A stretch of DNA of 64,000 nucleotides from Cellulophaga lytica DSM 7489 (lineage in GTDB: Bacteria; Bacteroidota; Bacteroidia; Flavobacteriales; Flavobacteriaceae), in contig NC_015167.1 of the NCBI RefSeq assembly GCF_000190595.1, positions 2,960,501 to 3,024,500 of the forward strand, written 5' to 3'. The notes beneath the pieces are model-generated. The model was not told where the DNA came from, made no database searches, and worked only from the letters and a program-made list of their open reading frames with translations. Below are positions 25,501-35,099 of the stretch, piece after piece (position 1 is the first letter of the stretch; each line of letters begins with the position of its first letter). The translations under genes and the position numbers were made by a program.

Positions 25501-28437
25501 ATGCGGTTATTAGTTTCATTTTCTTTATTTTTTTTTAGTTTTTTAGTAGTTAATGCTCAAGAGTTAGATTCTTTGGTTACTACATTAGATCCCTTATTAA
25601 CAAAGGATTCTATTTTACAAAAAAAATGGGTAGATGCGCAGTACAATGCAATGACTTTAGATGAAAAAGTAGGGCAGTTGTTTATGGTTAGTGTTGCATC
25701 AAACCAAAATAAACAGCAAACAGATAAAATAAAAGAGCTTATAGTTAAAGAAAATATTGGCGGTGTCATTTTTTCTAAAGGCGGACCGGTACGGCAGGCT
25801 AAATTGACTAATAGTTATCAAAAAGCAGCAAAAATACCTTTATTAATAGGTATGGATGCAGAGTGGGGTTTGGCAATGCGTTTAGACTCTACTTATGCAT
25901 TTCCTTGGAATATGACTCTTGGTGCCATTAAAAACAATGCAGTAGTAGAAAAAGTAGCAGCGCAAATTGGTAAGCACTCTAAACGTATGGGTGTGCACAT
26001 TAATTTTGCTCCTGATATTGATATAAATACAAACCCATTAAATCCAATTATAGGAAATAGATCTTTTGGAGAAGATAAGAGAAATGTTGCAAAAAAGGGA
26101 ATAGCCTTTGTAAACGGGTTTGAAAAAGCAGGTATATTGTCTAGCGGTAAGCACTTTCCTGGACACGGAGATACAGCAACAGATTCTCATAAAACATTAC
26201 CTGTAATCAATTTTAGTAAAGAAAGGTTAGATAGTATAGAGCTTTATCCGTTTAAAGAACTAATTAACCACGGAAAATTAAGTAGTGTAATGGTAGCGCA
26301 CCTAAATATTCCAAGTTTAGAAACTAGACCAAATTACCCTTCTTCATTATCAGAAAACATAGTAACTAATTTATTGCAAAAAACACTACAGTATAAAGGG
26401 TTAGTTTTTACAGATGCCTTAAATATGAAAGGTGTTGCTGACCATACAGATCCTGGAGACGCAGATTTAACAGCTTTTATGGCTGGTAATGACATTTTAT
26501 TAATGCCCTTAGATGTAGCAAAAGGAAAAGAAAAAATAATTGAAGCCTATAATTATGGGGTTATAACTGAAAAGCGTTTAGCACATTCAGTAAAAAAAAT
26601 ATTAAAAGCAAAGTATAAAGCAGATTTACATAACCACAAGTTGTTAAGTCTTAAGAATTTGTATGAAGATTTAAATACATTAAGTAATGACTTAGTGTAT
26701 GAAGAGGCAATAGAAGAGGCTATTACAGTTGTTAAAAATAAGTTAGATCTTTTACCAGTTGTTAAATTAGAAAACAAAAAAATAGCTTATTTAAGTTTAG
26801 GAGATGCTTCTGGCGAAGATTTTTTACAGGAGCTTAAAAAATACACTACAGTAACAGAAGTAAAGGAAGATAATCTTCAAATTTTACTTCAAAAGTTGCA
26901 GCAGTACAACCTTATAATTATTGGGCATCATAAAAGTAATGGTAGTCCTTGGAAATCGTATCAATTTTCAACTAAAGATGCCGAAATTGTAAAAGCAGTT
27001 TCAGCATTAAGAACATCAAATTCTATTTTAGTAAATTTTGCTAAACCCTATACACTTTTAAACAAAGATTTGTCTACAATTGACGCTGTTGTTTTGGGGT
27101 ATCAAAACAGTGCTATAGCACAGCAAAAAACAGCACAAATGCTTTTTGGAGCTATAGGAGCAAAAGGTAGTTTACCAGTTTCTATAAGTAATACTTATCC
27201 GGTAGGGACAGGAGTAAAATTTGAATCATTAAAAAGGTTAGGGTATGATTATCCTGAGCGTGTAGGCTTAAGTACATATGGTTTACAAAGAATAGATACA
27301 TTGGTATCTGCAGGTATAGACTCTTTAATGTTTCCAGGAGCACAGGTTTTAGTAGCTCGTAAAGGAAAAGTAGTTTACCATAAAAGTTTTGGAAAACCCA
27401 CATACGAGTCTAATGAAAAAATAACAAATAATTATATATATGACCTTGCCTCTGTTACCAAAATTTTAGGAACACTACCTATGATTATGAAAATGGAAGA
27501 AGAGAATAAAATAGCGTTAAATAATACGTTTAAAGATCTAATTCCGGAATATGCAGATACAGAGTTAAAAGATGTTACGGTACTAAAAGCTTTGTCTCAC
27601 TACGGTAGGCTACCAGCTTGGATTGCTTTTTATGTAAGTACTTTAGACGATCATAGAAAACCCTCTAGAGAATTTTATAGCAGTAAAAAGTCAGATGACT
27701 ATCCGTACAAAGTTTTTGATCATTTATATTTAACAAAAGCTTATAAAGATTCAATTTACAATAGAATTGGTAGGCAAGACCTAAAATCTAATAGGTATAG
27801 ATATAGTGACGTAGGCTACTATGTTTTTAAAAAATATATAGAAGATACTTATAATGATGATTTAGACAAGTTGGTAGATAATTTTTTGTACCAACCAATA
27901 GGAGCAAACCGTACAGCATACAACCCTTTAGAGAAGTTTTCTAAAGATATGATAGTGCCATCAGAAAAAGATAATTATTACCGTTACGCAACCGTACAAG
28001 GATATGTACATGATATGGGAGCAGCTATGCAAGGTGGAGTAGGAGGTCATGCAGGTTTGTTTAGTAACGCTAATGATGTGGCTAAAATTATGCAAATGTA
28101 CTTGCAAGGTGGTTATTATGGTGGTAAACGGTACTTTAACGAACGAACAATAAAGAAGTTTAATACATGTTACTTTTGTGATGAGGATGTCCGTAGAGGT
28201 GTAGGCTTTGATAAGCCACAGTTAAAAGGATCTGGTTCTACTTGTGGCTGTGTTTCCAGAAAAAGTTTTGGACATAGTGGTTTTACAGGTACTTATACAT
28301 GGGCAGATCCAGAAGAAGAAATAGTGTATGTATTTTTATCAAACAGAACTTATCCTACCCAAAACAACAATCTTTTAGTTAAATCTGGGTTAAGAACCAG
28401 AATTCAGCAGATAATTTACGACGCTATACTAAATTAA
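25501..28437 (+). CDS. Exported fusion of GH3 beta-N-acetylglucosaminidase (NagZ-like) and serine hydrolase (beta-lactamase family)
   Basis: This 978-residue protein has a signal peptide (ending VVNAQ, residue 20). Residues about 45-400 are a GH3 domain of the NagZ type: KHFPGHGDT at 217-225, the His-Asp dyad Asp228/His230, and nucleophile Asp305 in TDALNMKG. Residues about 400-580 resemble the GH3 C-terminal domain. Residues about 600-975 are a class C beta-lactamase/penicillin-binding fold: SVTK at 651-654, YSD at 768-770 and HSG at 925-927. It probably cuts peptidoglycan glycan and acts on D-amino-acid peptides or esters in the periplasm. The fusion is a known Bacteroidota architecture. 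It lies 18 bp upstream of bshA. Confidence 0.92.
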   Translation: MRLLVSFSLFFFSFLVVNAQELDSLVTTLDPLLTKDSILQKKWVDAQYNAMTLDEKVGQLFMVSVASNQNKQQTDKIKELIVKENIGGVIFSKGGPVRQAKLTNSYQKAAKIPLLIGMDAEWGLAMRLDSTYAFPWNMTLGAIKNNAVVEKVAAQIGKHSKRMGVHINFAPDIDINTNPLNPIIGNRSFGEDKRNVAKKGIAFVNGFEKAGILSSGKHFPGHGDTATDSHKTLPVINFSKERLDSIELYPFKELINHGKLSSVMVAHLNIPSLETRPNYPSSLSENIVTNLLQKTLQYKGLVFTDALNMKGVADHTDPGDADLTAFMAGNDILLMPLDVAKGKEKIIEAYNYGVITEKRLAHSVKKILKAKYKADLHNHKLLSLKNLYEDLNTLSNDLVYEEAIEEAITVVKNKLDLLPVVKLENKKIAYLSLGDASGEDFLQELKKYTTVTEVKEDNLQILLQKLQQYNLIIIGHHKSNGSPWKSYQFSTKDAEIVKAVSALRTSNSILVNFAKPYTLLNKDLSTIDAVVLGYQNSAIAQQKTAQMLFGAIGAKGSLPVSISNTYPVGTGVKFESLKRLGYDYPERVGLSTYGLQRIDTLVSAGIDSLMFPGAQVLVARKGKVVYHKSFGKPTYESNEKITNNYIYDLASVTKILGTLPMIMKMEEENKIALNNTFKDLIPEYADTELKDVTVLKALSHYGRLPAWIAFYVSTLDDHRKPSREFYSSKKSDDYPYKVFDHLYLTKAYKDSIYNRIGRQDLKSNRYRYSDVGYYVFKKYIEDTYNDDLDKLVDNFLYQPIGANRTAYNPLEKFSKDMIVPSEKDNYYRYATVQGYVHDMGAAMQGGVGGHAGLFSNANDVAKIMQMYLQGGYYGGKRYFNERTIKKFNTCYFCDEDVRRGVGFDKPQLKGSGSTCGCVSRKSFGHSGFTGTYTWADPEEEIVYVFLSNRTYPTQNNNLLVKSGLRTRIQQIIYDAILN

Positions 28438-28455
28438 AATATTAATTTTGCTAGA

Positions 28456-29601
28456 ATGAAAATAGCTATAGTTTGTTACCCAACCTTTGGGGGAAGTGGT
28501 GTAGTTGCCACTGAGTTAGGAATTGCCCTTGCAAATAGAGGTCATGAAATACATTTTGTAACTTATAGACAGCCAGTTAGGCTAGAGTTGTTAAACGAAC
28601 GTATACATTTTCATGAAGTAAATGTACCAGAATATCCATTATTTAAATACCAACCTTACGAGCTTGCTTTGTCTAGTAAGTTGGTAGATACGGTTAAGTT
28701 CTTTGGAATAGAAATGTTGCATGTACATTATGCTATTCCGCACGCATATGCAGGCTATATGGCTAAAAAAATGTTAGAGGAGGAAGGTATTTATATACCA
28801 ATGGTAACTACATTACACGGTACAGACATTACCTTGGTAGGTAAGCATCCGTTTTACAAACCAGCAGTAACATTTAGTATAAATAAGTCAGAAGTTGTTA
28901 CTTCAGTTTCAGAAAATTTAAAACAGAGTACATTAGATCTTTTTCACATTAAAAAAGAAATAAATGTAGTACCTAATTTTATAGATAAGAGCAATTATAA
29001 TGCAGATTATACAGATTGTCAACGTTCTTTAATGGCTAATGATGATGAGCGCATTATAACACATATTAGTAATTTTAGAAAAGTTAAGAGAATACCAGAC
29101 GTAGTTCAAATATTTAAAAAAATTGTAGATGTAACAGCTGCCAAATTAATTATGGTAGGTGAGGGGCCAGAAAAGGCTAAGGCAGAACAATTGGCAGAAG
29201 ATTTAGGAATAAAAGATAAGGTGGTATTTTTAGGTAATAGTAATGAAGTAGATCGTATTTTATGTTTTACAGATTTGTTTTTATTGCCCTCAGAAACAGA
29301 AAGTTTTGGATTAGCAGCTTTAGAAGCAATGATGCATAGAGTGCCTGTAATATCTAGTAATACTGGAGGTATACCAGAAGTTAATGTAGATGGTGTTACT
29401 GGGTATATGAGCAATGTTGGAGACGTAGATAGTATGGCTTTTAATGCACTTAAAATTTTAAAGGATGATGAAACTTTAAATACCTTTAAAGACAATGCAG
29501 AAAAAGAAGCTCATAAGTTTGATATAGTTAATATTCTTCCGCTTTATGAAAACATCTACCAAGAAGCCTTTAAAAAGTACTACAAAAATACACATCAATA
29601 A
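28456..29601 (+). CDS. bshA: N-acetyl-alpha-D-glucosaminyl L-malate synthase (bacillithiol pathway)
   Basis: This 381-residue GT4-type enzyme joins GlcNAc from UDP-GlcNAc to L-malate, the first step of bacillithiol synthesis. The N-terminus CYPTFGGSGVVATELG, the HVHYAIPHA block and the C-terminal GT4 motif SETESFGLAALEAM are characteristic of BshA. BshB and BshC are not in this window. It directly follows the NagZ-like fusion, and both concern GlcNAc, but the enzymes work in different compartments, so co-transcription may simply be positional. Bacillithiol is the usual low-molecular-weight thiol in Flavobacteriaceae. Confidence 0.95.
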   Translation: MKIAIVCYPTFGGSGVVATELGIALANRGHEIHFVTYRQPVRLELLNERIHFHEVNVPEYPLFKYQPYELALSSKLVDTVKFFGIEMLHVHYAIPHAYAGYMAKKMLEEEGIYIPMVTTLHGTDITLVGKHPFYKPAVTFSINKSEVVTSVSENLKQSTLDLFHIKKEINVVPNFIDKSNYNADYTDCQRSLMANDDERIITHISNFRKVKRIPDVVQIFKKIVDVTAAKLIMVGEGPEKAKAEQLAEDLGIKDKVVFLGNSNEVDRILCFTDLFLLPSETESFGLAALEAMMHRVPVISSNTGGIPEVNVDGVTGYMSNVGDVDSMAFNALKILKDDETLNTFKDNAEKEAHKFDIVNILPLYENIYQEAFKKYYKNTHQ

Positions 29602-29711
29602 GTTTTGTTAAAAGCTGTTTTACATCGATGAAAGCTACTGTTTACACGATTTTATTGTGCGTAGTTTGGTAACAAGATAACTTCGTAATCTTATTTTGGG
29701 AAAATTAGATT

Positions 29712-30893
29712 ATGAAAAAGATTAAGGTTAGTTTATTTGTTATTTTATTACACACTGTAGGCGCTATTTGGGCTCAAGATTTACAACTTACAGCAAAAGA
29801 TAGCATAGTTAAAAATTCTTGGATGTTTGGCCTAGGATATAACTTTGTAGATGATTCAGGAGATGTTTTTGATGAATTATTAGATTTAGATAAGCAATGG
29901 AATGCAGTAGCTTTTCCTTCTAGGGTTAGTATTGGAAAATATTTTAATAGTGGAATTGGTGTTGAAGCTATAGGAAGTTATAATAAATATAAAGTAGGTA
30001 AAACAGTAGACGGGGCAGTAAACCTAGAGGAGACTGATTATTTTGCTATTGATAGTAGAGTAAGTTACGATTTAAATAAAATTATAGGAGAAACCGCTTG
30101 GTTTGATCCTTACATTGGTCTAGGTTTAGGCTACACAGATGCAAACAACAAAGGAAGAGGTACTTATAATGGAGTTGTAGGTTTTAGAACTTGGATTACA
30201 GAACGTATTGGTTTAGACTTTAACTCTTCTGGTAAGTGGGCAATGGATAAAGGTGATGGGGCAACAAATCATTTGCAACATGCAGTTGGTGTTGTATATC
30301 AATTTAAAGCAGAAAAAGGTCTTTCTAAAAAAGGGTTAGAAAAACAAGCTCAGATAGAAGAAATTTTAAAAGAGCAGCAACGTGTTGCAGATTCTATAGC
30401 AGCAGCTAAAAAGCAAGAAGAAGAGGCTAGGTTGCTTGCAGAGCGACTTAAAAAGGAGCAAGAAGCATTACGTTTAGCAGAAGTAGAAAAAGAGAAAGCT
30501 GCAGCAGAAAAACAAAGAAGAGAAGATTTACAAGCAAAAATTAATAGTTTTGGTAGTATAAACTTTGCCTTAAATAGTTCTTACTTAGACAGTAGAACAA
30601 AAAAAACATTAAATTCTATTGCAGAGTTATTACAAGAAAACCCAACTGTAACGGTTAAACTTGGCGCTTATACAGATTCTAGAGGTACAGACAAATACAA
30701 TCTTTGGTTATCTCAACGTAGAATGCAAAGATCTTTAGATTTCTTGGTGTCTAAAGGCGTGTCATCAGAAAAAGTAAACGCTACTGCATTTGGCGAAGAA
30801 GAACTTTTAAATAATTGTGAAGATGGTGTTTATTGCACAGAACAAGAACATAAAATAAACCGTAGAATAGAAATTACAGTAGATAAAATATAG
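29712..30893 (+). CDS. OmpA family outer-membrane protein
   Basis: This 393-residue protein has a signal peptide (ending GAIWAQ, residue 22) and a predicted eight-strand beta-barrel over about 35-200 (aromatic, alternating segments such as WMFGLGYNFVDDSGD). A charged coiled-coil linker rich in Lys/Glu/Ala follows at about 205-275, then a C-terminal OmpA domain. That domain has the peptidoglycan-binding Asp and Arg in AYTDSRGTDKYNLWLSQRR. It would tether the outer membrane to the cell wall. It is a single gene, 110 bp after bshA and 20 bp before the MBOAT gene that opens the polysaccharide locus. Confidence 0.93.
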   Translation: MKKIKVSLFVILLHTVGAIWAQDLQLTAKDSIVKNSWMFGLGYNFVDDSGDVFDELLDLDKQWNAVAFPSRVSIGKYFNSGIGVEAIGSYNKYKVGKTVDGAVNLEETDYFAIDSRVSYDLNKIIGETAWFDPYIGLGLGYTDANNKGRGTYNGVVGFRTWITERIGLDFNSSGKWAMDKGDGATNHLQHAVGVVYQFKAEKGLSKKGLEKQAQIEEILKEQQRVADSIAAAKKQEEEARLLAERLKKEQEALRLAEVEKEKAAAEKQRREDLQAKINSFGSINFALNSSYLDSRTKKTLNSIAELLQENPTVTVKLGAYTDSRGTDKYNLWLSQRRMQRSLDFLVSKGVSSEKVNATAFGEEELLNNCEDGVYCTEQEHKINRRIEITVDKI

Positions 30894-30913
30894 TAACCTA
30901 AACCAACATTTAA

Positions 30914-32362
30914 ATGCTTTTTAATTCCATTGATTTTGCTATTTTTTTGCCAATAGTGTTTTGCCTGTATTGGGTTGTAGTAAATAAAAACTTACAATTA
31001 CAAAACTTTTTGCTATTAGTAGCAAGTTATGTGTTTTATGGTTGGTGGGATTGGCGATTTTTATCCTTAATAGCATTTAGCACCTTGGTAGATTATTCTC
31101 TAGGTGTTTTATTAGGTAAAGAAGAAAAGGAAACTAAACGTAAAGTTTATTTATGGACTAGTATTATTGTTAATTTAGGTTTTTTAGGTTTTTTCAAATA
31201 TTATAATTTTTTTGTAGAAAGTTTTGTAGATGCATTTACTTTTTTTGGACAAGAAATAGAGATAGGTACTTTAAATATAATATTACCAGTTGGTATTAGT
31301 TTTTATACTTTCCAGACGTTGAGTTATACAATAGATGTATACAAACGTAATTTAGAACCAACCAAAAAGTTTATAGCTTTTGCTGCTTTTGTTAGCTTTT
31401 TTCCGCAATTAGTTGCTGGTCCAATAGAAAGAGCTTCTAATTTACTACCTCAAATACTCAAAAAAAGAAGCTTTAATTATTGCGAAGCTAAAGATGGGTT
31501 ACGCTTAATGTTATGGGGTTTGTTTAAGAAAGTGGTAATAGCAGATTCTTTATCGCCCATAGTAAATGATATTTTTTCTAATTATAGTACCTTATCTTCT
31601 CCGGTATTAATTATGGGGGCTATTTTCTTTGCTTTTCAGATTTACGGAGACTTTAGTGGGTATTCAGACATAGCTATAGGTACGGCTAAATTATTTGGTA
31701 TAGAGCTAATGTCAAACTTTAAATTTCCATATTTTTCTAAAAATATTGGAGAGTTCTGGAGACGTTGGCACATTTCTTTGTCTACTTGGTTTAGAGATTA
31801 TTTATATATTCCTTTAGGAGGCTCTAGAGGGTCAAAATTAAAAGGTATTCGTAATGTCTTCGCTATTTTTATAGTGAGCGGGTTTTGGCATGGAGCCAAT
31901 TGGACGTTTATTTTTTGGGGTCTTTTTCATGCATTGTTGTTTTTACCAAGTTTTATTTTGGGAACTAACAGAAAGTATGTAGAAATTGCCAAGTCAGGTT
32001 TTAACATTGTCACAGCTATAAAAAATGTTTACCGTACAGTATTGACTTTTGCTCTTGTAACCGTTGGTTGGGTTTTTTTTAGAGCAGAAACTATAAGTGA
32101 TGCTTTCACTTATTTAAAGCGTATTGTGACAGTTTTTTCAGTGGGCGATTACAGTCATCCTAATGGTTATAGATTAATAGATTACCTATTATTGTTACTG
32201 TTTTTTGTTGCGTATGAATATATTATTAGAAATAAAGAGCGTAATCCTATAAGTTTTAAAAATAAATATGTTAGGTTACTTGTATATATTTTGCTTGTAT
32301 TTTTAATGCTGTTATTTTATGATGATGGAGTAGATAGATCATTTATTTATTTTCAATTTTAA
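30914..32362 (+). CDS. MBOAT family O-acyltransferase (AlgI-like), copy 1
   Basis: This 482-residue polytopic membrane protein would move acetyl groups across the inner membrane for O-acetylation of a surface polysaccharide. Conserved MBOAT histidines are His286 in RRWHISLSTWFRDY and His326 in GFWHGANW, as in AlgI and PatA. It is followed 4 bp later by an SGNH-type exported protein, the usual partner that makes the final transfer. A close paralogue lies at 46627: both begin MLFNSxDFAIFLPIVF, both end IYFQF and their histidines are at identical positions. Confidence 0.93.
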   Translation: MLFNSIDFAIFLPIVFCLYWVVVNKNLQLQNFLLLVASYVFYGWWDWRFLSLIAFSTLVDYSLGVLLGKEEKETKRKVYLWTSIIVNLGFLGFFKYYNFFVESFVDAFTFFGQEIEIGTLNIILPVGISFYTFQTLSYTIDVYKRNLEPTKKFIAFAAFVSFFPQLVAGPIERASNLLPQILKKRSFNYCEAKDGLRLMLWGLFKKVVIADSLSPIVNDIFSNYSTLSSPVLIMGAIFFAFQIYGDFSGYSDIAIGTAKLFGIELMSNFKFPYFSKNIGEFWRRWHISLSTWFRDYLYIPLGGSRGSKLKGIRNVFAIFIVSGFWHGANWTFIFWGLFHALLFLPSFILGTNRKYVEIAKSGFNIVTAIKNVYRTVLTFALVTVGWVFFRAETISDAFTYLKRIVTVFSVGDYSHPNGYRLIDYLLLLLFFVAYEYIIRNKERNPISFKNKYVRLLVYILLVFLMLLFYDDGVDRSFIYFQF

Positions 32363-32366
32363 GGGT

Positions 32367-33308
32367 ATGAAAAAAGTTATATTAAAGGTCATTCTGTACG
32401 TAATCATTATATTACTTTCATTAGAGTTACTAGTAAGAATATTTCATTTGCATAATGAGCGACCAGAAAGGTACTTAGATGAATATGGAGTAGAAAAATG
32501 GGTGCCAAACCAAAATGGATATTCGGTTACAGGCAACAGAAAACAAAATGTAGGAGAATATAGAATTAATAATTTTGGATTCAATTCTGTTTATGATGAC
32601 TATATAGTATCTAAAGATAGTATAGAGGTGGCTATTATTGGCGATTCATTTATAGAAGGGTTTCATCAAAACTACACGAACTCTATAAGTAGAAAAGTAG
32701 AAAAAAAAATAACAGATATTAAAGTTTTAGAGTTTGGTTACGCAGGTTATAACTTATCTGAAGAATTTAATCTTATACAATCTTATGAACACTTATTTAA
32801 AGATATAGATAAGGTGTTTATTTATATGAGGTATACAGATGATTTGACGGTAGGTGAGTACAAAGTATCTAGTAGACTATCTTTAAATACCCCTTTAAAC
32901 AGGTTATTAAAAAAGAGTAAATTAATAGTATATGCAAAAGATATTGGCTTGTTTGATCCTGTGAAAAATAAAATAACCTCTACTATTAATTTTGTAAAAA
33001 GAGTAAAGCCTAATCCAAAAGTTGAAGTTAATAACGATTCAATTTATTTAGCTAACTTTAAAAAATTAGTTAAAACATATAACTACAATAAAGAAAAAAA
33101 TGTTTTATTGCTAGATTATAGCCTTTGTTCCAAGGACTTTTTAGAATATTTACGAAGTAATGATTTTAAAAGTATAAATTTTAATTCTGATTTTAAAAAA
33201 GATTCCAGGCCAAAAACTTTAATTTATGACCAGCATTGGAACAATTTGGGAAGAGAAATTATTGCTAATGAAATTGTAGAATATCTTAAAAAAGAAAATT
33301 TAAAATAA
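32367..33308 (+). CDS. SGNH/AlgX-like protein, probable polysaccharide O-acetyltransferase partner
   Basis: This 313-residue protein has an N-terminal membrane anchor (about 4-22) and an exported SGNH-like domain: IIGDSFIEG (nucleophile Ser94, oxyanion Gly92-Asp93) and a C-terminal DQHWNNLG (Asp288, His290) like the DxHW motif of AlgJ/AlgX. Together with the MBOAT protein upstream it forms a two-part O-acetylation machine in the style of AlgI/AlgJ or PatA/PatB. The pair is closed by a shared terminator and faces the minus-strand ligase block. The polysaccharide it modifies is inferred from context only. Confidence 0.82.
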   Translation: MKKVILKVILYVIIILLSLELLVRIFHLHNERPERYLDEYGVEKWVPNQNGYSVTGNRKQNVGEYRINNFGFNSVYDDYIVSKDSIEVAIIGDSFIEGFHQNYTNSISRKVEKKITDIKVLEFGYAGYNLSEEFNLIQSYEHLFKDIDKVFIYMRYTDDLTVGEYKVSSRLSLNTPLNRLLKKSKLIVYAKDIGLFDPVKNKITSTINFVKRVKPNPKVEVNNDSIYLANFKKLVKTYNYNKEKNVLLLDYSLCSKDFLEYLRSNDFKSINFNSDFKKDSRPKTLIYDQHWNNLGREIIANEIVEYLKKENLK

Positions 33309-33332
33309 AAAAGCCCCTGTAAGGGCTTTTTT
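33307..33332. terminator. Bidirectional terminator between convergent polysaccharide genes
   Basis: Arms AAAAAAGCCC and GGGCTTTTTT enclose a 6-nt loop, with T-runs on both strands. The stem overlaps the stop codons of both the plus-strand SGNH gene (ending 33308) and the minus-strand PglD-FemAB gene (ending 33331), a very compact arrangement. Confidence 0.88.
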
Positions 33333-35079
33333 ATTTTCTGTAAGCAGGAAAGAAATCATTACAGTTATCATCGTTAAAATTTTGATCTGTAAAATCTACG
33401 TTGTTTCTTAAACATAGGTCTCTGTATACATTTTTATTTATGATTTTTCTTCCGGTGTAAAATTGTGTATCTTCATCTTTTGGGAAAAACATTTTTTTAC
33501 TTTTATATAAAGAGTCACCATCTAATTGTCCTCCTCCTAAAACGTAATAATTTTTCTTATTTTTTACAGCCCACTTAAGTATTTCTACTCTTAGAAAGTC
33601 ATTTGGTCTATCTGAAAAATATTCAGCTCTAGTTCCTCCTAAAAAGGCATATAAGGTTTTATTATTTATTATTATCAATTCTGCAGAAACAGCAGTGTTG
33701 TTTATGTAATCTAAAGCAATTGAAAAGCTGTTAGGGTTAGAGTGTATAATGCTTTCAAAAAATTGTTTGGGAAAATAGTATATTTCTTTAGCATTATTTC
33801 TTTTCATAGTTTCAATATATATATTATGAAAATCAGAAATAATGTTATCTGTTATTTCTTCTCCTCTATAGATATTAAATTTAATATTGCTTTTTAAAGC
33901 TCTTCTGTAATTATTTCTAACTTTTTTAGAAAAAGAAGTCCAATGGTCTTCTTCATTAGATTTTACTTTTCCTTTTACATTTAATAGACTTTTTATTAAG
34001 GTGCCTGAATAATTAATGTGGTTTTTAGTTAAACTAAATCTAACAAATTCTGATACAACGCTATTGTCTAGGTACCATTTATCAACTAAATCCCAAAATT
34101 TAGTTAATTTATTTACATCTATATCGCAATTATAAAGTGGACCTCCATAGCCATAAGGAGTAATAACGTCAAAATAAGAACTGTTTTTAATAGACCTTAT
34201 ATAAAAAGGCATAATAACTATAGGCTTTTCATTTTCTTCAAAAACAAAATATCTTAATTTATCTGACTTTGTTTCAAAATAAATAAGATACTCGTAGGAA
34301 TAGTAAATGTTATTTTGAAAGTGAGTTTTTAATAGTTTTTTGTAGCTCTTTACCTTTTTTAAATTGTTAAAATTACAAACACTTATTTTAAAAGGTTTTT
34401 CTTCTATAATTTTGTTTGCGCTTTGTTCTTTTGTTTCCATTACCCTAAGTGTTTTAGCTGGTAAACCAGCAACAATATGATGTGGGGGAACATTTTTTAT
34501 AACAACTGCACCACAACCAACAATTGTGTTTTTGCCAATGTCAGAAACACCGGTCATAATGGTTGAGCTTATGCCTAAAAAGGCTTTTTCATTTATAGTT
34601 ATATTAGCACCAACATTAACGCCAGTAGATATAAATACACCTTTTTCTAATAGTGTGTGATGAGCTATTTTACTCCCCATGCTTACTATTACATAATCTT
34701 TAATTTTGGCATGTGGCATTATAATAACACCTGGTAGCAAATAAATGCCTTTGCCTTGTATGCAATCTTTATCGTAAATTACAGACTCATGTATAAAGTT
34801 AGGTATTTCATACCCAAAGTCATACAGTTTTTTTAAATATTTTGTTCTTATTTTATTATCGCCAATAGGGCAAAAAATACAGTCAATTTTATTTTTCACC
34901 TCATTAGTAAGTAAATCTTTAAAGGTGCCTAAAATAGGAGTATTATGTACTAATTTTCCTTTATTGTCTTTATTATCGTCATAAAAACCAACAATATTAA
35001 AGCCTTGTTCTTTTAGATAGTTTAAAAATACCTCTCCATAAGATCCGGCACCAAGTATTACAGCGTTTTTATTTTGCAT
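33331..35079 (-). CDS. Fusion: PglD/NeuD-like sugar acetyltransferase + FemAB/GNAT-like transferase
   Basis: This 582-residue protein joins two enzymes. Residues 1-~215 match the PglD/NeuD family: a Rossmann-like N-terminus with VILGAGSYGE (7-16), then left-handed beta-helix hexapeptide repeats with KIAHHTLLE (the His expected to be catalytic) and the closing IVAGLPAKTLR. Residues ~230-582 look like a FemAB/BioF2-type double-GNAT domain (for example KVRNNYRRALK, FFESIIH and FLGGTRAEYFSDRPNDFLRVEILKWA), a fold that moves aminoacyl or acyl groups to amines. Both would modify sugars of the locus. It is the last gene of the minus-strand block, 20 bp after the phosphoglycosyl transferase. The second domain's substrate is not known. 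Confidence 0.85.
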   Translation of the reverse strand: MQNKNAVILGAGSYGEVFLNYLKEQGFNIVGFYDDNKDNKGKLVHNTPILGTFKDLLTNEVKNKIDCIFCPIGDNKIRTKYLKKLYDFGYEIPNFIHESVIYDKDCIQGKGIYLLPGVIIMPHAKIKDYVIVSMGSKIAHHTLLEKGVFISTGVNVGANITINEKAFLGISSTIMTGVSDIGKNTIVGCGAVVIKNVPPHHIVAGLPAKTLRVMETKEQSANKIIEEKPFKISVCNFNNLKKVKSYKKLLKTHFQNNIYYSYEYLIYFETKSDKLRYFVFEENEKPIVIMPFYIRSIKNSSYFDVITPYGYGGPLYNCDIDVNKLTKFWDLVDKWYLDNSVVSEFVRFSLTKNHINYSGTLIKSLLNVKGKVKSNEEDHWTSFSKKVRNNYRRALKSNIKFNIYRGEEITDNIISDFHNIYIETMKRNNAKEIYYFPKQFFESIIHSNPNSFSIALDYINNTAVSAELIIINNKTLYAFLGGTRAEYFSDRPNDFLRVEILKWAVKNKKNYYVLGGGQLDGDSLYKSKKMFFPKDEDTQFYTGRKIINKNVYRDLCLRNNVDFTDQNFNDDNCNDFFPAYRK

Positions 35080-35099
35080 TAGGGGATGTTTTTAGCAAA

